Part shown: piece after piece, positions 5,769 to 10,971 of the stretch | How the letters are laid out: each line of letters starts with the position of its first letter | How positions within the stretch are numbered: position 1 is the stretch's first letter | Source of the DNA: Yoonia sp. | GTDB lineage: Bacteria > Pseudomonadota > Alphaproteobacteria > Rhodobacterales > Rhodobacteraceae | Direction: 5' to 3' | NCBI GenBank assembly: GCA_028822885.1 | Contig: JAPKCP010000091.1 | Span: 1-10,971, forward strand | DNA length: 10,971 bases | Made by a program: the position numbers and the translations under genes | Notes under the pieces: model-generated | The model's input: only the letters and a program-made list of their open reading frames with translations | Database searches by the model: none | What the model was told of the DNA's origin: nothing

Positions 5769-8210
5769 ATGACATTTCCATGGATCAAAGGGGCCGCTTT
5801 ATGCATGGTCCTTGCACTGAGTGCCTGTGAAGACGCCGCTGACCGCGCAGAAGCGTACTACCAATCTGGCCTTACCTTGCTAGCCGCAGGTGATACAGAC
5901 CGCGCGTTGATTGAATTCCGCAATGTGTTTGAACACGACGGTTTTCACAAAGAAGCCCGCAAAATTTATGCTGACACCATGCATGATCTGGGCCGCACAG
6001 ATGACGCTTATGGCCAATACCTGCGCCTGATTGAACAATACCCTGACACCGCCCCCGTGCGTTTTACGCTGGCTGAGATCGCCCTGTCGCGCAACGATTG
6101 GGACGAGGTCCGCCGTCATGGGACCGCTGGCATTGCCCTGACCCCTGATCTGCCGCGTGCGCAAGCGATTGGTGCAGCCATCGCGTATACCACAGCACTG
6201 CGCGATGATGATCCTGACGCAATGCGCGCGGCAACCACCCATGCCAAAGTCGTCTTGGACGGCTCTCCCGATAATCTGGTCGCCCTGCGTATTCTTATTG
6301 ATGCCAGCGCCCGTGGTCCGCTGCCGGAAACTGCGCTGCCCTTCTTGGAGCGTGCCATTGCACTGGCCCCCACATCGCTAGAATTTTACGCGGCCAAACT
6401 GCGCTTGTTGACTGACCTCAATGACGATCCCGCCGCGATTGCCCAACTTGAGACGATGTTCGCCCGCTTTCCTGATAACGAAGAGGTGCGCAGCACGCTG
6501 GTGAACTGGCATCTGCAACAGAAAAACTTCGTGGCCGCCGAAGCCATCCTGCGTGAAATGGCTGGCGATCCCGCCACCGCATCTGACGGGCATATGACGA
6601 TCGTGCAATTTCTGCGCCAAGCCAAAGGTGACGCCGCTGCACTGGCGGAACTGACCACGCTTTCAGACGCGACAACCGGCACTGCCGCCCATGACGTGTA
6701 CCAAGCCACAGTCACCGTCATTCGTTTTGAAGCCGATCCCGCAGGCCCGGCGCTGGCCACGATGCAAGCCCTGACAGACACCCTGCCCCCCAGCGATCAA
6801 AGCCGACAGATCAAGGCAATGTATGCCCAGATGCTGATCAGCACCGATAATGAACCTGCCGCGCGTGACGTCGTTGCGGCCATCCTGCTTGAGGATACGA
6901 GCAACGTCCCAGCCCTCAAAATGCGGGCCGCTTGGGCGATCGCAGCTGACAGCCCAGGCGTCGCCATTACCGATCTGCGATCCGCCCTCAGCCAAGCGCC
7001 GCGTGACCCTGAGATTATGATGCTGATGGCGACCGCACACGAACGCACTGGATTTCCAGAACTTGCCGGTGAACGGCTGGCGTTGGCGGTTCAAGTCTCA
7101 AATGCGGCCGCAGTGCCATCGCTGCGCTATGCCCGGTTCCTGATCCGCGATGGGCGCACGCAAGCTGCGGTTTCAGTTTTAAGTGATGCACGCCGTGCAA
7201 CGCAAACCAATCTGGAACTGATCAGCGTCCTTGCTGATTTGCATCTTAGCGAAAAAAATTGGGCCGGCGCGACAGCCCTTTTGGCTGAACTGCGCGCTAT
7301 GCGTGACATCAACCCGCGTGCAGCCCAACTTGGCACAGCACTTGAGGCTGAAATTCTGTCAGGTCAAAACCGCACCGACGAAAGCCTTGCCGTGCTGCAA
7401 GACCAACTGAATGACATGGACGAAAACGGACGTGCGGCGCTGACCATTGCATTGGCCCAAGTCCGCGCTGGCAAAATATCAGAGGCGCGCACGTATCTAG
7501 CCACTGCCATCACCGCCCGCCCCGATGATATGACATTGCGGATGCTATCAGGGTCCGTGGCGATGATGGACGGCGATGCAGATGAGGCAGAGGTCGTGTT
7601 TCGCGCAGTCCTCAAGGATGCACCTGAGACCGAAGCAGCCGTGCGACTGCTTTATTCCCTGTTGCACCTACAAGGGCGTAAAGATGAAAAAGCCAACGTA
7701 TTAGCGGCGGGTCTGGCAACGCTTCCCGCATCAGAAACACTGCTCTGGATCAAAGCAGGGGCACTGGAACAGCAAGGCGATATCGACGGCGCGATCACAA
7801 TCTACGAGGGGCTTTATACTCTTGATAGCGCCAACGTGGTTGTCGCCAATAATCTGGCCAGTCTTCTTGCTGCCCACCGCGATGATGCAGCCAGCCTTGA
7901 TCGGGCCTTTCGGATCGCACGACGTTTGCGCGGCATCGACGTACCTGCATTCCAAGACACCTACGGCTGGATCGTGTTTCGGCGCGGCGACCCGGCAGAT
8001 GCGCTTGATTATTTACGCCCCGCAGCGGCAGGCCTGCCCGATGATGCATTGGTGCACTACCATCTGGGCCGGGCGTTACATGCGCTTAACAAAGATGATG
8101 AGGCGATTGAAACCTTCACCCGTGCGCTTGAGATTGCAGGCGACAGCGACCTACCCCAGTTTGAAATTGCCCGGACATTGTTGACAGAGCTGCTACAATC
8201 CAAGCCTTAG
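5769..8210 (+). CDS. Large TPR-repeat lipoprotein, PrsT-like
   Basis: This 813-residue secreted protein starts with a lipoprotein signal peptide: Lys7, a hydrophobic run, then lipobox LSAC (17-20), with Cys20 the predicted lipidated residue and Glu at +2. The rest is almost all alpha-helical TPR repeats, beginning AEAYYQSGLTLLAAGDTDRALIEF (about 28-50) and ending ALVHYHLGRALHALNKDDEAIETFTRAL (about 758-785). Near the C-terminus, NNLASLLAAH followed by DTYGWIVFRRGDPADALDYL matches the pattern closing the PEP-CTERM-system TPR lipoproteins (PrsT). It probably sits in the periplasm anchored to the outer or inner membrane and scaffolds export components, or binds polymer much as AlgK does in alginate secretion; this role is inferred from architecture and context. 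The ribosome binding site is weak (GAGCAG near 5761). It lies 117 bp after the sugar transferase and may have its own promoter. Confidence 0.85.
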   Translation: MTFPWIKGAALCMVLALSACEDAADRAEAYYQSGLTLLAAGDTDRALIEFRNVFEHDGFHKEARKIYADTMHDLGRTDDAYGQYLRLIEQYPDTAPVRFTLAEIALSRNDWDEVRRHGTAGIALTPDLPRAQAIGAAIAYTTALRDDDPDAMRAATTHAKVVLDGSPDNLVALRILIDASARGPLPETALPFLERAIALAPTSLEFYAAKLRLLTDLNDDPAAIAQLETMFARFPDNEEVRSTLVNWHLQQKNFVAAEAILREMAGDPATASDGHMTIVQFLRQAKGDAAALAELTTLSDATTGTAAHDVYQATVTVIRFEADPAGPALATMQALTDTLPPSDQSRQIKAMYAQMLISTDNEPAARDVVAAILLEDTSNVPALKMRAAWAIAADSPGVAITDLRSALSQAPRDPEIMMLMATAHERTGFPELAGERLALAVQVSNAAAVPSLRYARFLIRDGRTQAAVSVLSDARRATQTNLELISVLADLHLSEKNWAGATALLAELRAMRDINPRAAQLGTALEAEILSGQNRTDESLAVLQDQLNDMDENGRAALTIALAQVRAGKISEARTYLATAITARPDDMTLRMLSGSVAMMDGDADEAEVVFRAVLKDAPETEAAVRLLYSLLHLQGRKDEKANVLAAGLATLPASETLLWIKAGALEQQGDIDGAITIYEGLYTLDSANVVVANNLASLLAAHRDDAASLDRAFRIARRLRGIDVPAFQDTYGWIVFRRGDPADALDYLRPAAAGLPDDALVHYHLGRALHALNKDDEAIETFTRALEIAGDSDLPQFEIARTLLTELLQSKP

Positions 8211-8278
8211 GTGCGAATGCCTTAAAAATGCAGTATTTCCCTATTTATATGGGATATATCAACAAATCTCACGCAAAA

Positions 8279-8294
8279 TTAATACATAATTAAC
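8279..8294 (+). promoter_or_regulatory. CtrA-like binding site TTAA-N7-TTAAC
   Basis: TTAATACATAATTAAC is a perfect match to the alphaproteobacterial CtrA consensus (TTAA, 7 bp, TTAA, with the extra C). It lies about 155 bp before the export protein start in a non-coding region. CtrA is a response regulator that controls cell-cycle or motility and surface genes in alphaproteobacteria. Because the region is AT-rich, a chance match is possible; no other exact match was found in the intergenic DNA of this window. Confidence 0.5.
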
Positions 8295-8391
8295 CGTTAT
8301 CGCCACATTCTTGACCATATTTTCCGCGATATTGTTTCCAAATAGCGCACAACAAAATCAAACAGCGCTTAGAAACACGAGCAGATGCACA

Positions 8392-8427
8392 TCAGATTGC
8401 ACAGGGGACAGACCCCAACCAATCTGA
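8392..8427 (+). promoter_or_regulatory. Nested hairpin in the 5' leader of the export protein gene
   Basis: TCAGATTG (8392-8399) and CAATCTGA (8420-8427) are perfect 8-bp inverted arms. Inside them GGGG (8404-8407) can pair with CCCC (8413-8416) around a loop ACAGA. The fold ends 8 nt before the AAGGAG site, close enough to affect ribosome access or to protect the mRNA 5' end. There is no T tract after it, so it is not a typical intrinsic terminator. Confidence 0.5.
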
Positions 8428-8435
8428 GGCCAGTC

Positions 8436-8441
8436 AAGGAG
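8436..8441 (+). promoter_or_regulatory. Strong Shine-Dalgarno AAGGAG for the export protein
   Basis: AAGGAG is separated by 8 nt from the ATG at 8450. It is the best ribosome binding site in the window and fixes the start of the export protein. Confidence 0.8.
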
Positions 8442-8449
8442 ACACGACG

Positions 8450-9064
8450 ATGAAGGTCTTTTCATTGATCATCACAGCCGCCCTCACGCTTTGGGCGCAG
8501 ACAGCGACGGCGCAAAACAACTACCAGATCCGCAATGGTGACATTCTGCGCGTTGAGGTGATTGAAGATCCATCGTTAAACCGATCCGTTCTTGTGTCCC
8601 CCGACGGGCGTATTTCAATGCCACTGACCGGGGCGATTAAGGCCTCTGGCAAATCCATCGAAGATATCCAGCGTGAATTAGCGTCGGGTCTCTCTGCCAG
8701 CTTTGCATCCCGGCCAAACGTCTTTGTCGCTGTGGAACGTTTGGCTGAACGCCGCGTTGCAACGCCGATTACACCAACACCTGACCCCACGATTGAAATT
8801 TTCGTCATGGGTGAAGTCGGCAAACCCGGCAAGGTCACCCTCGATCCCGGTGCAATCGTCCTTCAGGCCTTTGCCGAAATGGGCGGGTTCACACGGTTCG
8901 CAGCATCATCGCGCGTGCAATTGCGCCGCCCTGCCGCTGATGGATCCGAAGAATTGGTGACACTTGATTACAAAGCGATTGAAGCAGGGCTTAGCTCTGC
9001 GGGCATGACCGTGCTGGCGGCGGGCGACATTATTGTGGTCCCACAGCGACGTCTATTCGAATAA
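8450..9064 (+). CDS. Short polysaccharide export protein (OPX, Wza-related, no outer-membrane helix)
   Basis: This 204-residue periplasmic protein has a signal peptide with likely cleavage after TATA (residue 21). A polysaccharide export (PES) domain follows at about 24-98, including YQIRNGDILRVEVIEDPSLN and VSPDGRISMPLTGAIKASG. A single SLBB-type domain lies at about 116-165, including IFVMGEVGKPGKVTLDPG and LQAFAEMGGFTRFA. It ends at PQRRLFE. Compared with Wza (about 380 residues) it lacks the second SLBB domain and the C-terminal amphipathic helix that makes the outer-membrane pore. There is no lipobox, so it is probably not membrane-anchored. Short OPX proteins of this type are thought to need a separate outer-membrane barrel; the next gene encodes a plausible one. 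It would receive polymer from the Wzz/kinase machinery and pass it outward. Confidence 0.9.
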   Translation: MKVFSLIITAALTLWAQTATAQNNYQIRNGDILRVEVIEDPSLNRSVLVSPDGRISMPLTGAIKASGKSIEDIQRELASGLSASFASRPNVFVAVERLAERRVATPITPTPDPTIEIFVMGEVGKPGKVTLDPGAIVLQAFAEMGGFTRFAASSRVQLRRPAADGSEELVTLDYKAIEAGLSSAGMTVLAAGDIIVVPQRRLFE

Positions 9065-9078
9065 TCCCCCTGATAGGT

Positions 9079-9115
9079 ACGCAGACCTTGTTTGCGTGCT
9101 GATTTTATAGTCAGC
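9079..9115 (+). terminator. Two small adjacent hairpins after the export protein gene
   Basis: ACGCAGA (9079-9085) pairs with TTTGCGT (9091-9097), with one G-U pair and a 5-nt loop. Directly after it, GCTGA (9098-9102) pairs with TCAGC (9111-9115) around TTTTATAG. These may slow or partly terminate transcription, or stabilise the upstream message. There is no proper T tract, so this is a weak call. Confidence 0.22.
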
Positions 9116-9211
9116 TACACTCTAAATATGCCTACCGCATAGGATTTGCCCCACAACATGAGGGCGGACTGGCGGACAAATGGGCCAAAAGAGCATAAAA
9201 GGCGCACCGGG

Positions 9212-10510
9212 GTGAGCACAACACGATCCAAACGGGCCATCCGCACGACGGCCCTTTGCGCAGCCCTCGCATCAAGCGTGGCACTCCCCTTTATGGCATT
9301 TGCCCAAGATAATGATGGCGGGTTTTTGATGACCCTGCGTCTGGCTGAACGGTTCGTCAGCCGGGACACGCGCAGCCCTGACCCTGATCTGGCGGCAATG
9401 AGCAATCAGGCGATCACTGACATCACACTTGCGGTCAGCTCTGAAACCCGGACAGAGGCTGTGTCATTAGAGGTCGGCAGCGGCTACCGCTTTGTTGATG
9501 GGTCCAGCACGGATGGATTTGAGAGCGAATTCACCGATCCCACCCTGCGGTTGTCCTATACCCAAGAGGCGGCTGCCAGCTCTATCACAGCATCAATATT
9601 CGCAAGCAGCACAAGCCTTGATGACGTCACAACACTGGACACAGCACAGACAGCAAGCGGCACCTTAGACCCTGACTTCGCAGAGCAGACCCAAGCGGGT
9701 GGCAACCGGAACCGACTGCGCTTTGACACCAAATTGACGCTGCGCGACGACGCACCTTTTGGTCTTAGCTTTGCGGTCAAGGTCGATGACATCAGCTATG
9801 ATAATCTGCCAAACGGCAGCAGCCTAAGCGACTACACCTATGGTTTGGCGCGCGTCGGCGCACGCTTTGATATCACAGAAATCATGCAAGCCAATCTTGG
9901 GCTACACGTGTCCCAAACAGCTGGCACCGACACCCTGAACCGCTACGGCATTGACGCAGGCCTCATCTTGACCCAACCAAACGGGCAAATCACGCTTAAT
10001 CTATCCGCCACTGATGGGGACGATGGATCACAACGTCACCTCTCCGCGGCACGCAGTTTTGTGTTGGAAAACACCACCACGCGCTTTGGGATCGGGGCCA
10101 GCCAAGCCAGCACAGACGACGTGTTTGTGACAGGATCGGCTAGCCTCAAACACACCTTCGCAGATGAAAGCCCGCTTGGGACATTCACAGCAACTGCAGA
10201 TCGACGCGTCACCCGTGAAGGGCGCACCGATGAGGACGTTGTCACATCACTGTCCGTTGCAGCCAGCTACGCGCTCAACCCAGTGGCAAACCTACGGCTA
10301 TCGGCAGGCTTTGCACAATCTGAGGACATCTTGTCTGGGGATAGCGTTGATGTGGGCCAAGCCAACCTGTCGCTGCGCTACGCGCTGAACTCTGACTGGA
10401 CGGCCTCTGCAGGGATCGGTGTGCAATCGCGCGATCCAAGTGCAGACGCCGCGACAGACTCCACAACCCTTTCCCTTGGCCTCTCGCGGACCTTCGATCT
10501 GCGTCGTTAA
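9212..10510 (+). CDS. Predicted outer-membrane beta-barrel protein of the EPS export locus
   Basis: The GTG start at 9212 gives a 432-residue precursor with a standard signal peptide: basic MSTTRSKRAIR, a hydrophobic run, then AFA before Gln-Asp (cleavage after about residue 31). AAAAGG lies 9 nt upstream. Earlier in-frame starts, ATG 9158 and TTG 9146, would add an 18- or 22-residue charged extension and seem less likely. The mature part consists of alternating short strands rich in Thr, Ser, Asp and Gly, such as FGLSFAVKVDDISYD, MQANLGLHVSQTAGTD, GQITLNLSATDGDD and WTASAGIGVQSRDP. It ends with TTLSLGLSRTFDLRR, a closing strand with an aromatic residue near the end, as in many outer-membrane barrels. 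No family could be assigned with certainty; it resembles the outer-membrane proteins encoded in exosortase-type EPS loci. Position right after a short OPX protein suggests it is the outer-membrane exit or an anchor for export. Confidence 0.72.
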   Translation: MSTTRSKRAIRTTALCAALASSVALPFMAFAQDNDGGFLMTLRLAERFVSRDTRSPDPDLAAMSNQAITDITLAVSSETRTEAVSLEVGSGYRFVDGSSTDGFESEFTDPTLRLSYTQEAAASSITASIFASSTSLDDVTTLDTAQTASGTLDPDFAEQTQAGGNRNRLRFDTKLTLRDDAPFGLSFAVKVDDISYDNLPNGSSLSDYTYGLARVGARFDITEIMQANLGLHVSQTAGTDTLNRYGIDAGLILTQPNGQITLNLSATDGDDGSQRHLSAARSFVLENTTTRFGIGASQASTDDVFVTGSASLKHTFADESPLGTFTATADRRVTREGRTDEDVVTSLSVAASYALNPVANLRLSAGFAQSEDILSGDSVDVGQANLSLRYALNSDWTASAGIGVQSRDPSADAATDSTTLSLGLSRTFDLRR

Positions 10511-10530
10511 CACACTTTGAAAGACAGCAA

Positions 10531-10971
10531 ATGCAACGTCCCGATGCAAATGATCCGACATCAATCCGCTATAAAATGCGCCGCGCGCGGTTTGTCTGGG
10601 TTGAAAAACTGCTCGACCAAATTTTGGCTGTAAAGGATCATGCGACTATTTTGGATATTGGCGGGCGGTGTGACTACTAGAAACTGCTGGACGCAAAATA
10701 CCACGATAAGATCACCATCACGATCTTGAACACCCAAGAAGACGTGGGCAAAGAGACAGCCGAGGACATCGGCATCAAAATAGAGACTGTTGTTGGGGAT
10801 GGTACGCAAATGCCAGAGTACGGCGATGGGTCATTTGATCTGACACACTCCAACTCCGTCATCGAACATGTGGGTCTGTATCGGGATATGGCAGGCCTCG
10901 CACGGGAAACCGCCCGGGTCGGGCGCGCCTACTACCTACAAACGCCAAACTTCTGGTTTCCGCTCGAACCG
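10531..10971 (+). pseudogene. SAM-dependent methyltransferase with in-frame TAG at codon 50 (3' end outside window)
   Basis: From the ATG at 10531, 20 bp after the barrel gene, the frame reads MQRPDANDPTSIRYKMRRARF and reaches ATILDIGG (38-45), the glycine-rich SAM-binding motif I of class I methyltransferases. It then meets TAG at 10678-10680 (codon 50). Downstream the same frame stays open for 97 codons to the window end and keeps the fold: VVGDG (87-91) and FDLTHSNSVIEHV (102-114), the motif typical of Methyltransf_11/_25-type enzymes. In relatives a Trp commonly follows the 'GG...DY' element, so TGG to TAG, a single G-to-A change, explains the break. If functional, it would probably methylate a sugar or other precursor of the polymer. 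The first 49 codons cannot make a working enzyme; restart at ATG 10810 would lack motif I. A sequencing error remains possible. Confidence 0.7.

Larger units (their letters stand above)
8211..8449 (+). promoter_or_regulatory. AT-rich intergenic leader upstream of the export genes
   Basis: This 239-bp gap precedes the export protein gene and is clearly richer in A and T than the coding sequence around it. It holds a TTAA-N7-TTAAC box (8279-8294), a TTGACC that could serve as a -35 element (8311-8316) but without a good -10 at standard spacing, a nested hairpin (8392-8427) and a strong Shine-Dalgarno (8436-8441). No reading frame of note is present. Together these point to a separately controlled transcription unit starting here. 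Confidence 0.6.

Noticed and set aside
6386..7094. Minus-strand frames of 131 and 143 residues inside the TPR gene
   Set aside because: Both are low-complexity antisense shadows of a long conserved repeat protein.
5769..8210. The TPR repeats considered as a DNA-level repeat array
   Set aside because: The repetition is at the level of protein pattern only; the nucleotide sequence does not repeat and shows no CRISPR-like spacing.
8311..8339. TTGACC as a sigma-70 -35 element upstream of the export gene
   Set aside because: No acceptable -10 hexamer is found 16-18 bp downstream, so I did not call a promoter there.
10561..10862. Minus-strand frames of 82 and 61 residues at the right end
   Set aside because: They are antisense to the methyltransferase frame, whose motifs continue on both sides of the TAG; the minus-strand translations have no recognisable features.

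Overview
The window reads as part of an exopolysaccharide or capsule assembly locus from an alphaproteobacterium, most likely a Rhodobacterales (roseobacter-type) genome. This is inferred from the style of the proteins, the moderate-to-high GC content and a CtrA-type TTAA-N7-TTAAC box. No marker gene is present to fix the taxon. Nearly every confident gene fits one pathway: build a lipid-linked glycan, control its length and export it.

Left part, minus strand (412-4523): four genes run leftward, each overlapping the next by a few bases. They encode an ExeA-like AAA ATPase, a Wzz/GNVR chain-length protein, a CpsD/CapB-type tyrosine autokinase with a tyrosine-rich tail, and a GT2 glycosyltransferase. 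This looks like a single translationally coupled operon. At the left edge, the tail of a polysaccharide pyruvyl transferase-like gene (1-339, plus strand) runs toward this operon. A 20-bp perfect palindrome sits between the two convergent genes.

Centre (4524-4937): a 414-bp divergent regulatory region separates the minus-strand operon from the plus-strand genes. It holds a perfect 14-bp palindrome, TTAACCATGGTTAA.

Right part, plus strand (4938-10971): an ExoY/WcaJ-type initiating sugar-phosphate transferase is followed by a large TPR lipoprotein resembling the PrsT proteins of exosortase-linked EPS loci. A 239-bp gap then carries a CtrA-like box and a 36-nt hairpin just before a strong ribosome binding site. 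Next come a short polysaccharide export (OPX) protein with no outer-membrane helix, a predicted outer-membrane beta-barrel, and a SAM methyltransferase gene broken by an in-frame TAG at codon 50, whose right end is cut by the window.

Working model: the sugar transferase primes undecaprenyl phosphate and the glycosyltransferase extends the chain. The Wzz/autokinase pair and the ATPase control polymerisation. The short OPX protein and the beta-barrel, possibly helped by the TPR lipoprotein, form the periplasmic and outer-membrane exit. The gene set (ATPase, split Wzz/kinase, PrsT-like TPR protein, short OPX, barrel) resembles exosortase/PEP-CTERM EPS loci, but no exosortase or PEP-CTERM substrate is visible here. 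No CRISPR array, insertion sequence, tRNA or rRNA was seen.
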